From assembly GCA_963932145.1 (NCBI GenBank), contig OZ010581.1:85273684-85337683 (forward strand): a DNA stretch of 64,000 nucleotides. The letters are read 5' to 3'. This DNA comes from Acanthosepion lycidas (taxonomy: Eukaryota; Mollusca; Cephalopoda; Sepiida; Sepiidae). A program made the translations under genes and the position numbers. The notes under the pieces were generated by a model. That model was not told the DNA's origin and ran no database searches. It saw nothing but the letters and a program-made list of their open reading frames with translations. Of this stretch, positions 32,067-43,344 are shown piece by piece (the first letter of the stretch is position 1; every line of letters begins with the position of its first letter).

Positions 32067-35000
32067 CTAACCGACATCCAAGTGCCACTCCAGGTCAGCC
32101 CCTTTCACTCTACACATTCGCGCAAGATTTACCCACCTTTTGCCGAATTCTGATGAAGAGAGTCGCCGCCTTTCCGTCCTAATCTTGACTTTAAGCAGAT
32201 GCCTAAAGTACAAGATCAGTTGGGAAGAGGTTAACTTCTCGCCTCCATAGAATCCCTTCTGACGTGTCGACCAAATCACAACAGCGGTGCCACATTGCTA
32301 CAAACAGAAGAGGCCTCAAAGACAAAGAACTTTCCGTGCAACATGCGAACCATGAGGCCTTCAACAAACTTACACAACGGAGCTACCAACTTGCAATGAA
32401 AGAAGACGTGACCTAGGGTCTCTACTTCCCCACTACAACGTCGGCAGTTTGGATATTTCTCCAAGCCCGCTGCGCAAAGCTTTTTGGCGACCCAGAGGGC
32501 CCCACGCATCACCAGCCAGGTGAGGGATGCCTCATCGTTATTGAGACATTTCAACCCGGGAGCCCAAGGCCAGATCGAGCGAACCACCTGCTTCGTAAGA
32601 CGGAGATCGTCAATCAGATCATCATGAACGGCCCCCCTAACTAACACTTGATATAATGCCCTACGAGTCAACGCCTGGACGTTGGAGAGGCTATCCGACG
32701 CCCGTAAGAGGCGTTTCAGAGCAAGACGACATTCACGATAGAAGGAGCACTCGGCTAGGGGTAAACGGCGGGCCTCCTCCTCGCCCGAGTGCACACTTCT
32801 CAAGGATGGGAAATTTCGACGGGCGTCCCTTCCAGAAGGCGCCCTCCTCATCCGGTCCGCGACACAAACGATCTAGGAACCCGATGCGAAGCATATAGAG
32901 ACGGATCTCGATGCTAGGCATACTTAGACCGCCTTCAGATGGATGAAGGCAACAGATCCCCCGAGACACTCTGGCAGTCTTGCCTCCCCACAAGAAGGAG
33001 AACAAGAGCTTCACTAACGCCAGCAAAGTGTCAGACGGAAGTGGAAGTACAGAGAGTCGGTAAAGGAGAATCGGGTAGATATGTGAAACACATACCTCCG
33101 CCCTCCCCTTTAAGGAAAGATTCCTCCGAGACCACAAATTAATTGCGATCTCGGCCTTCCCTTGTACCTCCGACCAATTCATTCCCAACTGGCTATCTGG
33201 ACCGAACCAGGCGCCGAGTAGCTTGACCGGTCCATCCGTCCAGTGGAAAGGTCCGGGAAGAGAAACTCCCTTCCACGCACCCAACCGCAAGCCAACAGAC
33301 TTATTGTGGTTGATCTTGGCCCCTGTCACCATCTCATAACCACTGATTTCTTTGCTGACTTCGTTAATCTCGGCTCTGCTCGACACAAGAACCGAAAAGT
33401 CGTCAGCATAGGCAGAATACGTGGCCGAGGTGGTAGCACCAGGTAGGGAAATTCCGCGTAGGACCGGATACGCCTTTAACTTGCTAAGGAAATGTTCCAA
33501 CGCAAGAACGTAAAGTATGGGCGAAAGCGGACAACCCTGACAAATAGATCGAGGCAATACGAAAGGTTCCGATCTTACCCCGTTCACTTCAACCAGCGCA
33601 CCGGGAGTCGCATACAGAAGACGGATCCAGGAGCGAAAGTACGGCCCGAAACCGGCAGCCGAAAGAACAGCCTCCAGAAATCGATGGTCAACCCTATCAA
33701 AGGCCTTGGACTGATCCAAATTGATCAGCGCGGCTTCACTGTCGACTTTCTCGATGATCAAGCGGACCATATGAAGGTTGTCCTGAATAGTCCTGCCCTT
33801 CACAGCACAAGTCTGTTTGAAGCTAATCAGACGAGACAGGACAAGCTGCAAACGGTTAGCTAAGCTCTTTGCCAAAATCTTTAACTCTGTATTTAACATA
33901 GTTAAAGGGCGAAAATTATCTATCCCATCCCCACCGTTTTTGTCCTTACGCAGAAACTTGATCACACCCCTGGTGAAGCGTTGAGGTATAGACCCCTGCT
34001 TCATCCAGTTGTTGAAAATCAGTTTCAGCAAAGGAACAAAAACGGGCGACTGCCTCAAGTACACTTCGTAGGCAAGACCATCTAATCCCGGAGATTTATC
34101 CAAGCCAACCTGTTGCAGCGCTTCCTAGATTTCCGACTCTGTGATTGGACCCTCGCACCTAGCCGCTTCAGCTGCCTCAAGGCAGGGAAAGTCTGCTAAA
34201 TAGGCGTCGAACTGACCAGGGCTCAGATCGGGCTCCCTGGTAAAAAGATCCCGAAAATAATCCCGAAAAGCCTCACATATGCCCGAGTTTGTAGTCACGG
34301 TCCGCTGATCCGGCAATGTGACGCACGCGATATGCCGCCGTGATGCATTCCTACTCTCCTCTGCACGCAATTCTGCGGCCATGTTCGTCGTCTCAGAGGA
34401 CATTCCTTTTAACCTAGCCCTAACTACCAGAGCTTGATCCTTCTTGATAAGCAAGGAGGCCAACTCTGACTTAGCTCAGGCTACTTCCCCACTATCATGG
34501 GATTTAACTGCCCGATCCACTCTTTGCCGTTTGCGCCGCTAATCTATCTAGATAGAGTCGACGGCTAAAATCGGCAGCAAACGTTCTAATTTTCAATTTT
34601 AATTTGTCCCACCAGGCATTTCCCACCACAGCCCCCGTCAGTTCCCTTTGTAACATTAGTAGCAGCTGGTCCCGGAATTCCTGCTCGCCAAATAACGAGC
34701 AGTTGAATTTCCAGTAACCAGCCATCCTAACCTTAGGCTTATCTAAGTTTACACGGACCCGGACAAGCCTATGATCCGAATAAACTATATAATGGAAACT
34801 TGGACACCCTAAGAGCCCTACATCGACTCTCCTAACTAAAACTCGGTCGAGGTAGCTAGCACGCACACCTACAGCCGAGCTGCCACTATTAGTCCAAGTC
34901 CAAACTACCCGCTGAGGGTGCTCATTCCGGTATTCGGGTACTACCATCTGGGGCGTGAAACGCCCCAGATGGTAGTACCCGAATATGAATTTGACCCTAT

Positions 35001-35441
35001 ACGATCTATGTCGGGATCAAGGGTGGCTAAAACTACCCGACGTGATGTCGTCATAAACGTCCCGATCTGCCGAAACAAAGCAGGCCGCTCAGTCTGGATA
35101 TTGGGCCCATAAACCCCAATGAGACGCAAAGCCTTATCCTTTATGGTAACATCCAGCACGCAAAGTCTGCCCGCCGGATTTGCGAAGACAAGAACACACG
35201 CAGCCTTCAAAGATTTGCTCACCAGCCAAGAAACACCCCTCGAGCGTCCATCAAAACATGCTGAATAAAGAGTAAATCCCCTAGACAGAATGCCTTCATA
35301 ATCGCGAGAAGAAAAACGGGTCTCTTGCGCACAGCATATATTCACCCCTAAGCGCTGAAGGTCACGAGCGAGCCTCACCCTTCGAGACTCGGACCTCAGG
35401 CCTCGGGCATTCAGACTAGCCAACCAGAGCGCCATTGTCAA
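32067..35441 (-). pseudogene. LINE-B ORF2: endonuclease and reverse transcriptase
   Basis: An APE-like endonuclease starts ALWLASLNARGLRSES (LNARG; QETR near residue 40). Its GDWN motif is missing in this copy, where VVLA runs into TLDPDIDRIG next to a perfect inverted repeat. The polymerase follows: DKSPGLDGLAYEVYLR, FDRVDHRFLEAVL, QGCPLSPILY and YSAYADDFSVLVSS (YADD intact). The C-terminal knuckle is CRRCSGEVETLGHVFFHC. A TAG at 34125-34127 and frameshifts near 34.49, 34.94 and 32.8 kb break it. In a live element it would nick the target and prime cDNA synthesis there. Confidence 0.82.
34931..34985. repeat. perfect 25-bp inverted repeat, 5-nt loop
   Basis: TATTCGGGTACTACCATCTG.. (34931-34955) is exactly complementary to 34961-34985, with TGAAA between. 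It replaces about 80 bp present in LINE-B copies 3 and 5 at this place in the endonuclease. Confidence 0.95.
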
Positions 35442-35499
35442 ATCGATTAGGGTTGTCCTTCAGGATAGAACATGGCTGTGGTGAGGACACCGACAGCTC

Positions 35500-36956
35500 G
35501 TCCCATTGATCAGGACGCCATCTCAATATCGACGGTATCATCATGAGACAAGCCGCCGATGTCCGCAGGATATGTCAGTTTAAGCGCCCTATAAAGGGAT
35601 GGGTGAACAAAATAGGGACCCTCCGTTTACATTCTTTTGATTCGTCTAATTTATCTTCCAGTAGTACGACCGCTGGGGGCACCACTTTCACCACTTTGCC
35701 TCCTCTATCATGCCCCAAATCTCCCGCGTACCAGGGTCAGATCTCACAACGGTCAGCAATCTTCGGGCATTTTTGAAATTTTCCGGCACTTCCACATCGA
35801 CGCCATTGATGTGCCGGAAATTCCACAGTACTTTTAATGGCTTGGGATTTTTGTTTGCCCGAAAACCCTTTCTCCGGGATACGCGGCAGACGTCTTCCCC
35901 TGGGAGATATGGTGGCTTAATTTTTTGTTTTTGTTTTTTGTCTGTAGCAGCCTGTAAATCTGGGCTTCTATTTCGTTTTTTTGTGGCGATTGAGATGGTG
36001 TTGTAATAGGTGTGACTTTGGGTGTTGTGGAGGGTGTCATGCCAGAGCTGTAGCTGTAGGTGTTTTTATCCCCGGGGTCATGTTGGGACAGAGGCCCCGC
36101 TATCCGGATCTTCCCTTTGCCCCCAACTACGAGACGCCATTCCCCCTCTTCCTTCTCCTTATCCACACTCGGGGGCAAAGACCCAACCGAGGGATTTTCC
36201 CCACCGGTCCGCTTCGTAGTTAGGCCCACTACAGGCGCTGCGGATTTGACATTCTGGGCAGAAGGAGAAAAGGTGACCAGTCTCTCCACACCTACAGCAA
36301 GTAGGTTTCCTACCGGTCACAATGACCGGCATTTTCCGACCGCCTAAATCCAGACAGTCGGGGATGGACTTGAAGGCCTTCTGATCTAACATGATATCGA
36401 AAGTCCATCCCCCGTTCAAGTTGTCGGAGAGAGCCCCTAAAATTTGGCCGTGCTTCATAAAAAATGCAGCCAGTTGCTCTCCCGAAATTTGAGGAGGGAC
36501 CTCAAATACGGCCACCCTGGTCCTTCGCCGGCCCTCGTATTCTGTCCTTAGAATAAGGTCTTTCGTAATTAGTTCTTTCTTAGCCATTGCCAGGCAATCT
36601 TCAGGTGTGGGCAGGAGTACGTCCCACAAGAAAAACCCTGCACCTTTAATAACTCTTTGGGGTTTTATCCCCAGGGACAAAAGTGATTTAAGTGATTAAG
36701 TCTTTCGTGGAGTGACAAATTTTTCGAACACTTTGAGCTCTTGGACGTCTTCAAGGAGCCCATCTTCATTTACAAGATGAGCATATCCCTTAGCCTTTTC
36801 CAAGAAATCCACTATGTTCACTATACAACTTGGGGGGGGGGACTTCCAGCAAGAGGGCGATTCCTCGGCTGTCTTAACTTGTGCTTCCTTCTGTTGAGCT
36901 TTGGCTTGAGACCTGCCTGGTCTCTCTCTTCTTAGTGCTACTAGCATGCTTCGCAC
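35500..36956 (-). pseudogene. LINE-B ORF1 with CCHC knuckle
   Basis: An RNA-binding ORF1 protein in several frames. The N-terminal part has CIVNIVDFLEKAKGYAHLV. The middle part has VIKGAGFFLWDVLLPTPEDC, LIL.EYEGRRRTRVAVFEVPP and a CCHC knuckle CCRCGETGHLFSFC (near 36.28 kb), then a Pro/Ser-rich stretch and a short conserved C-terminus. The same protein is seen in copies 3 and 5. The knuckle is complete; the frame is not. Confidence 0.75.
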
Positions 36957-37900
36957 TATCTTCGCACATGAGGGGCAGTATTTGCCCGTTTTGAAGATTT
37001 CGGTTTATCAGGTGGATCGGCCTTAGCAGCCGCCCCCCCAAAAGTATTTTTTAACTCCTGACCGACTTACTTCGTCGGCCATTTTTAAAATAACTGGAAA
37101 CTTCCACTAGCGGGTCTTATCTATTTTTATATCCAACAATGGGGAAAGGAGTTGGGATAAGGGAAAATAATAAAATTAGAAGTTAAACAAATAAAGAAAA
37201 GCCTGGATACACCAGAAAATTAAAAAAATACAAAAAACAATAAACTTTTCAACAAGGGCTATTAAATAAATAAACTGGGAAAACTAAAAGTTAACCCAAA
37301 TTAAAAATAAAATAAAAAACAAACTAGATCAACTGAAAAGAAAGAATAAAATAAATAGTCAGGTAAGACTTTTAAAAAAAAATAAAAATAAAATGGTGCC
37401 CAAAGGCTGCCGAGAATAAAAGAAAACAATAAAAGAAACTCCTCTCTTTTTTTGGTCAACAAATAAATTCAAATGTAATATACAGAAAGAAAAAGAAAAG
37501 AAATAAAAAGTCTGGTTTGAAACTAGTCAAACCAAATTAAAAATTAAACGTTTGTGGCCGAAGTCGCTAAAGAAATAAATTAAATGAAAAAGAAATACAA
37601 AAAAAGTATTAAACTAGTCAAACCAAAAATAAAAGATTGCGACCGAAGTCGCTAATTAAATAAAAACGAGGGAGGGTATAAACTAAAAAGGAAATAAAAA
37701 CTTTCTTTCTTTTTCTCTTTTCTTAAACGGTTCTTTTTAAAAACAAGAACTGAAAAGAAATAAACAGAAATAAAAAGCGGTAATCCGGTAAGACTTTGTC
37801 AATCCGGACTAAAATAAAAAATAAAAATGTGGGCCGAAGCCCAGAAAAAAAAAATCAAACAAAAGAAATGAAAGAAAGAAAAATAAAACTTAAGAAATAA
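36957..37900 (-). promoter_or_regulatory. LINE-B 5' UTR with tetraloop hairpins
   Basis: A-rich on the plus strand. On the LINE sense strand, short hairpins recur: GGGC-TTCG-GCCC (37831-37842), GCGAC-TTCG-GTCGC (37639-37652), a related GCGAC-TTCG-GCCAC (37554-37567) and GCC-TTTG-GGC (37397-37406). Two of them sit in a repeated unit that also contains ACTAGTCAAACCAAA. This resembles a promoter monomer array, by inference only. Confidence 0.5.
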
Positions 37901-38006
37901 GTCTTCTTCTTGTAGTCCTCGGTCGAGTCCATTATGGTACTCCAAGGTGTGCCCGGCGACAACACACACACCCAGTTCGAGGACGTTTCCGCGCATGCTC
38001 GTTACA
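37901..38006 (-). repeat. 5' LTR of element D, outer part
   Basis: Matches the first ~105 bp of the 3' LTR (TGTAACGAGCATGCGCGGAAA to the CTACAAGAAGA block). TTAAC at 38007-38011 follows. Confidence 0.88.
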
Positions 38007-38011
38007 TTAAC

Positions 38012-38516
38012 TTCGATCCTTTCAATAATATCTTACTTCTCCGGCTTAAGGGAAACCTGGCAATACTCATAGTACATGCCCTGTTTATCCAAATTAGTAT
38101 CAACACGATTAAGGATGTTCAACGACACCTCATGGTTTGAAGGAAACAAAGGTAATTTGTTTGCGTCCCTGGGCAACTCTACATAATAGCAATTATTTTT
38201 ATAATTCACTAAATAACTTAATTTTATCACGATCAAACTCACTGATAGCATCCTCTCCAATACCCAAAGTCTCCTAACTAAACATCTTCCCTATGGTCCT
38301 CTCCACTGACGATTCAGAAAAACAGTCCAAAGGATCCACATACATGGACTTCGACCCTAACACATAATATACATGAGTCACAAGACATTTTGAATAATTG
38401 GCTCCAATCTTAGTACAATGTGAGTCACAAGCTCTATTTTCCTGTCTTAGGCGCCAAAAAGTTTGCAACATTCCCAAAAGGTACAAATCCCTGAGGTAAC
38501 TTAAACACAGAGCCAT
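38012..38516 (-). pseudogene. BEL/Pao polymerase N-terminal region
   Basis: CYYVELPRDANKLPLFPSNHE followed by VSLNILNRVDTNLD, and DPLDCFSESSVERTIGK upstream of it, parallel the BEL/Pao stretch between protease and polymerase (RY.V.LP, L..N..A..RL). A broken DIIERIE then meets the TTAAC join with element D. Two frames are needed. Confidence 0.7.
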
Positions 38517-38588
38517 TCATAAAACTCTTCAACTACCTGGGGCCTAAAATTTGAACAAATCCATATCTAACACAGAGAATGAATCATC

Positions 38589-38903
38589 CTAGACACTTGA
38601 AAAGTCCACCGTCAATTTAAAACCACTGGCTTGCATACTATCTACCGCTGCGCTATGACCAACCACATGAAAATCTAGGACTGACTTTTCATCTACTAGA
38701 AAGGGAATCGATCCCATTCCATTAGGAAGTTTGACATGCAACAATACTTCGCTTAATACTTTCTGAGCCGAACCTAAAAAGGTTTTAATGACAAATTTTC
38801 CTTTAGCTCTATGAACAGGCTTACCATTCAAGGCCCTTATTACACTACATGAAAGTTGGCTGTCAGCATCTACCAAATAATTTATCTTTTTTTCCCTGCC
38901 CAA
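38589..38903 (-). pseudogene. BEL/Pao protease-like domain
   Basis: A 104-codon open frame has INYLVDADSQLSCSVIRALNG at its start, where retroviral-type proteases have a (L/V)(L/V)D(T/S)G.. active site; here the triad reads DAD. Downstream GMGSIPFLVDEKSVLDFHVVG fits the flap and C-terminal region. The active-site Gly is replaced, so activity is doubtful. Its place between knuckles and polymerase supports the call. Confidence 0.6.
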
Positions 38904-39504
38904 TTACAACCTCGAGCACGGGCAGCAATAAATCTCTGTCCTTCTCAAAGCAAGGATTTACATTCACTTGCTTCTTATCAACAGGAGGACACAAAGCGCC
39001 GCAATGAAGCAGGCTCTTGCAACCCCAACAAAGCTTAAACTGACCTTGTACGTAAGGGCACTGTTCTGGCGAATGTGAAGGAGTAGTGCAATTGGTACAT
39101 AAATTAGATGACTTGCACACACTCAAGAGGTCTTTTAACGTGGAATATTTCCTACAAGAATATCCAGTATGAATGTTGGAACGACAAATATTGCACCTGA
39201 ACTTCACGGGTGCATTTTTAAGTCATTTTCCAGGGTTGAGGGTCTTCTATATCAAGTGGGTGTACTTTAATCTTGCTCCAACTAAGGGCTTTCTGCTTAT
39301 AAACATTTTTATGGTACGTGTGCTGACTCCATCAAGCGCCTCTGGAATTATGAGGAACTCGTTTTCCCTTAATGATTCCTCATATTTAGTTCGTTGGTTC
39401 AGATAGAAAGTACCATCTTTTTTCAGGGGCCTATTTCCCGTCCAGGCCGTTTTTGCTGGCGACACCGGTTTTGGTAACGGTGTTTCGGCATTATGGTCGA
39501 TCAT
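38863..39504 (-). pseudogene. BEL/Pao gag C-terminus with zinc knuckles
   Basis: The frame 39207-38863 has a run of Cys/His: CNICRSNIHTGYSC, then LCTNCTTPSHSPEQC, then LCWGCKSLLHCGALC, as in BEL/Pao gag (C..C..H..C; LC.NC...H....C; C..C...H...L). The open stretch 39504-39247 just upstream gives further gag sequence in another frame. Confidence 0.72.
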
Positions 39505-39519
39505 GATGGTGTCGGCACC

Positions 39520-41453
39520 ACCACAACCGAACCAATTCGTGATTTCTTTTTTCTTTTCTTTTTAAATTCTTTTTTTTTTTTTTTTTAAATTCACACAAAA
39601 AGGGAACAAAAAAAAAAAACGAATCAAAAACGTGGCAACGCAAAGGCAATAAACAATTCAAACAAATACAAAGAAAGGTAAAAAAACAGGGGGAGGGTCA
39701 AAAATACAATAAGGAAATAAACAAAAAGCAAAAATACACAAAAATAAAAGTACGAACAAATAAAAGAAACACTGAAAAATGCAAACGAGTTTCAGAAACG
39801 AAAAGAGTAACAAATTAAAACAATACCACACTCAACAGCAAACGAACTTCAAGTCCACAAAAGAAACAGTAAGTCGCACAATGAACGCTCAAGCAGCAAA
39901 AAAAAAAAAAAAAAAAAAAAAAATCCGTCAGTAAACGCCGGTCTAAGTAGTAGCATATTACTTCCAATGATGTCACGATGATTACTGGCGAGTGTGTATG
40001 AGTTTCTGTTTTTATTTGGTTCGGGTGCGAATTCAGATTTCAGTCACGAGCTGTAAAAATTAGTTAAGCATGGAGGGATAGTCATGCCTACTTGTATATT
40101 TATTAACCAATGAGGGCTCGAAATTTTTTTGAAAGTGTATGAAGTGGAAAATGTTCTAAGATCCACTTTTTTGCATAGATTTGACCAAACTATTTTTGGG
40201 TATTGGAATAATGTAGAATTTGGGTTCTACAAATATGTGCAAGTTAAACACATTGATTGGACAGAAAGCAACGCTGCTATCTGATGCGACAATTTTAAAA
40301 TCGCTATATTTTCATATAGTAAATTTTGTGCACTTTTGGGAGAATTGGCTCCCAGAAGTCTCCCCAAAACTCAGGCACTGATTGGTCAGTATCAACTAAT
40401 CAGATTCTCTGCACGTGAAGAATGATTTTTCCTGCGCAGATTCCTAATTCGATGACTACCTATATAAACAGAACAAAAGAGGACCAACACCATTGAGACT
40501 TCGACTGCTACTAGAATCCACGTCAGTCGAAGACATGCGCCCATCTTCTCACTCACTTTCAAATTACATATTCTATCACACTTACATAATTTTCCTCTTG
40601 CACAGCAGAACTGTCTAAAACATTTATAACAGACTAATAACTCTTTCATTTTCTTTTCAGAGAACATTGATAAACTTTTATAGTCAAAGAGAGACTACTC
40701 GTTGCATGCTTCTTTTTCGTATATATTCTTTATTGTTCGCTTTGTTGAATACAGTTTATATATATATTGATACCTTTGCCCTGTCCCTTGTACTTATATC
40801 AGTTTGGGTTCCTAAACAAAAATTAAATAAATGTGGTGAGAGGCCTAGACATGCTACATCTCATTGATAACTCCGACGATCGTTTGGAATTCCGCCACAA
40901 CTTCATTGGAATCGACACAATAACAATCAAAGTGAGACGAACCAAGTTTTTCAACGCGACAACGACCCTTGTCACGCAATTTCAGGCGTAACGTTAATTA
41001 CTTAAATACATAAACGCAGCTTGCGAAAGAACGCTCACTCCAACAATTTTTTTCCACTACAAACATTTCCGGTCAAAGAGCGACAACTCTGTAGAAATCA
41101 GAGTATGGCAAGAACAATACTTTTTAATTTAATACAAAAACAGAACTGTTTAATTTTCCTACAATAACAATAATACTTAAGCACACTTTCTCATATTCAT
41201 ACATACAGATCAACAACTTCCAATCTTTCAACATTACTTTATTCACACAATCAAGAATTCTAAAATGTTTTAACAACTTTAGCAAATATTTTGTATTTGT
41301 TGTGTTTTATAAAAATATTTATTGCTGAACAAATTCTTCTACTTGATTATTTCTCTTGTTATTGTTTTCTTTGTAACATTTGATTTAGTAAAAATAGTAG
41401 ACGGACAGTTTCATTTGTATTTTTAACCAATACAGATTGGCTAACCCACTACA
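39520..41453 (+). repeat. inserted LTR-like block with TATA promoter
   Basis: This block interrupts BEL gag. On the plus strand it has TATATAAACAG at 40461, polyadenylation signal AATAAA at 40826, and an LTR-like end at TCCGCCACA (40899). A second LTR-like end, CCACTACA, is at 41453. The 40.9-41.45 kb part resembles LTR family P (GACAACTCT; AATATT). A minus-strand open frame at 40392-40667 overlaps the promoter and I do not trust it as coding. A poly(A) run lies at 39899-39923. Confidence 0.4.
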
Positions 41454-41459
41454 ATCTCA

Positions 41460-42010
41460 CTGTTGGTCTTTTACCACTCTGGAGTTAGAAATGTTATAGA
41501 AACATTTGATTCACTATACGTTCCCTATCAAGGAACTCCCAATTCAATATATCCAATGCGAAGTCATAGTTTTCGTCCGAGATGGTTAGGTGGTTAATGA
41601 GCTTGAGAGCATGGCCTCTGAGATGATTTCTGAGAATAATCAACCTCAGACTCCTGTTATCTATGCTCAAAACACAGTTTTTAAATTCTTTAAAAAAAAA
41701 AAGTTCAGATAGGCCAATTTGTCTTTCTCTAAACTTTCTGGGTCGAAAACAGGACACTCCAGCTTGAAGGTTACTTGTAATGAGCCACACCGAAAGTATC
41801 CCGTGGCTTTTCCAGATAAGCGCGCCCTTCACTATTACACCTCTTTCTTATACGGTCTAAATTTGTTTCATCATCAAGCACGAACTGGGTTTCTACTTTA
41901 TGAAGATCTTTCACTATTTCTTCCCCATGTTCGACTTCATAAGGGTGTTGCTAATTTGCTCATTGAGCATTTCTACTGTACTGAGCTTTCTGGAATCATC
42001 CATATTTGCT
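41460..42010 (-). pseudogene. BEL/Pao gag N-terminal half
   Basis: Across frames: KLECPVFDPESLEKDKLAYL, then KEFKNCVLSIDNRSLRLIIL, RNHLRGHALKLINHLTISDENYDFALDIL and ERIVNQM. This is the capsid-like domain that precedes pol in BEL/Pao elements (W..F...V, L...L.G.A...I..L...NY..A...L). An upstream stretch near 41.9 kb, EVEHGEEIVKDLHKVETQFVL, is open. Frameshifts near 41.7 and 41.78 kb. Confidence 0.72.
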
Positions 42011-42329
42011 ACTCACCCCTGCGGAAAAATGCACTTTTCTCCCAAACCAACTTTAACCAATCATTACTTCACTCTGGAGCCGGATTGAAACCCCAAAAAT
42101 CAATAAATAGGATCGCTTCACTTGACTCAGGCAGTCAGTAACTAAGTCTTTGAGCGATGCCAACAAACTCCACGCGCGCCAGCCCACTGACTCAACAACC
42201 ACCAATCTCTCTCTCAGCAGCTCAACACAACTCAGAAAGTCTTTCCGCGCGAATTGACCCAACTTACAATTAACTAGAAAAAGTGACATTATCACTACTG
42301 AAGTAGTAATTGTATTTAGTCAACTTACT

Positions 42330-42751
42330 ATATCAGTCAAAGGGACATAACTCCTTATGACTTTAAACATTATTTACAATTGTCGCACACATACACACTA
42401 ATATTTGAACCCACACAAGTGACATTTCACCTTGCAGAAATCAAACTGTTTTAATTTCATAGACAAACCTTAACTACAAGCTTTCATACACCAAATCACT
42501 GCATCTCACTATTCACATTGAACAAGCAATCTTAAAATTCACTTGTGTATATCAAACGTTTATAAATGCATGATATTTGTTGAAATCTATAACTACGTTG
42601 TTTCTCTTTGATTTCTTCCAGTTGACTTGCCTTCAAATGTTTGTTTATTCTATTTGTTGTGGATGAATGTTGTTTAACGAACGCGCACATTTTTAAGCCT
42701 TCACACAATTACACCTTCTGAATGCATCCAATTAGCTCAAATTCCGCAACA
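42330..42751 (+). repeat. LTR family P fragment
   Basis: Shares AAAGGGACATAACTC, TTTGTTGTGGATGAATG and the end TTCCGCAACA with 43990-44227. No coding region recognised next to it. Confidence 0.45.
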
Positions 42752-43340
42752 AGTTGGATTTCAATCTTCTTAGTCCTCAGAGACAAAAAGGCCTCTTCAT
42801 TTATCATCTCGAGAGTCTATGCTCAGAATAAATGAGTCAATTTTCTTCTTAATTATGTCTGTCTTGCGAATGAGCAACTTAGTAGTGGGCGTCACGGACA
42901 TGTTCCTAGCTTTAAAAGAGAAACTTACTGGTAAATAAAAAGTTAAACATTGAAATAAATTTTTCCTATATGAACCTCAAAAGATGGAGGCGAACTAGAC
43001 CAGATCGCTGCCAATAAAGCGGGAAAATTCAAAAACTAACGAAGAACTCAAATAATCGCCACGAGGTTAAAAAAAATACTGATCGGGAGAGAAAGAAAAA
43101 TAAAAGGAAGGAAGAAAAACGAAAAAGAAAAAAAATGATACAGTAAAAGGGAGACAAATCTGCAAGACCCTTGAAAATTAAAAAAACTTAATCTAAATAA
43201 CTAATAACAAATTCGTAAGCAAAACTACTGTTTGAATTTTGCAAAGCAGAATTTGCCAAGTTGAATTTTTGCAAAATTTAAGAAATTTTAATTTCTGAAA
43301 GAAAAGAAAATTTCCGAAATATATGATTATCCGTCCTTGT
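42752..43340. other. no gene seen
   Basis: AT-rich non-coding DNA between two LTR-like blocks. Confidence 0.5.
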
Positions 43341-43344
43341 CAGT

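Larger units (their letters stand above)
31374..37900 (-). mobile_element. LINE-B copy 2 (Tx1/L1-like), nearly complete
   Basis: The order on the minus strand is 5' UTR (37900-36957), ORF1 (36956-about 35500), ORF2 (35441-32067) and 3' UTR (32066-31374), ending TTGTGCCACATTTTGTACTAACGTACAAATAAATAA with no poly(A). It inserted into the 5' LTR of element D and removed about 19 bp of it. I see no target duplication. Confidence 0.85.
28139..38006 (-). mobile_element. LTR retrotransposon D, split by LINE-B copy 2
   Basis: The outer span is bounded by LTRs and TTAAC duplications. The minus-strand order is 5' LTR (38006-37901, then 31373-31159, with LINE-B copy 2 inserted between), primer-site-like motif (31158-31147), gag, protease, polymerase, a truncated RNase H joined to late integrase, then the 3' LTR (28418-28139). 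Same family as A, B, C and E. It lies inside the BEL/Pao element. Confidence 0.88.
26788..42010 (-). mobile_element. BEL/Pao retrotransposon, split by element D
   Basis: Read on the minus strand: gag (42.0-41.46 kb), an inserted non-BEL block (41.45-39.51), gag zinc knuckles (39.2-38.86), protease (38.9-38.6), polymerase N-terminus (38.5-38.01), then element D (38006-28139) with TTAAC on both sides, then polymerase (28.13-27.8), the integrase end (27.8-27.4) and a 3' LTR (27379-26788). The reading across the TTAAC join is continuous for BEL pol. The middle of pol (rest of polymerase, RNase H, integrase core) is deleted. Confidence 0.8.

Noticed and set aside
40392..40667. 91-codon minus frame with a hydrophobic segment, taken at first for an envelope or exon
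   Set aside because: It overlaps a TATA-containing LTR-like promoter on the other strand, has no family match and no splice context.
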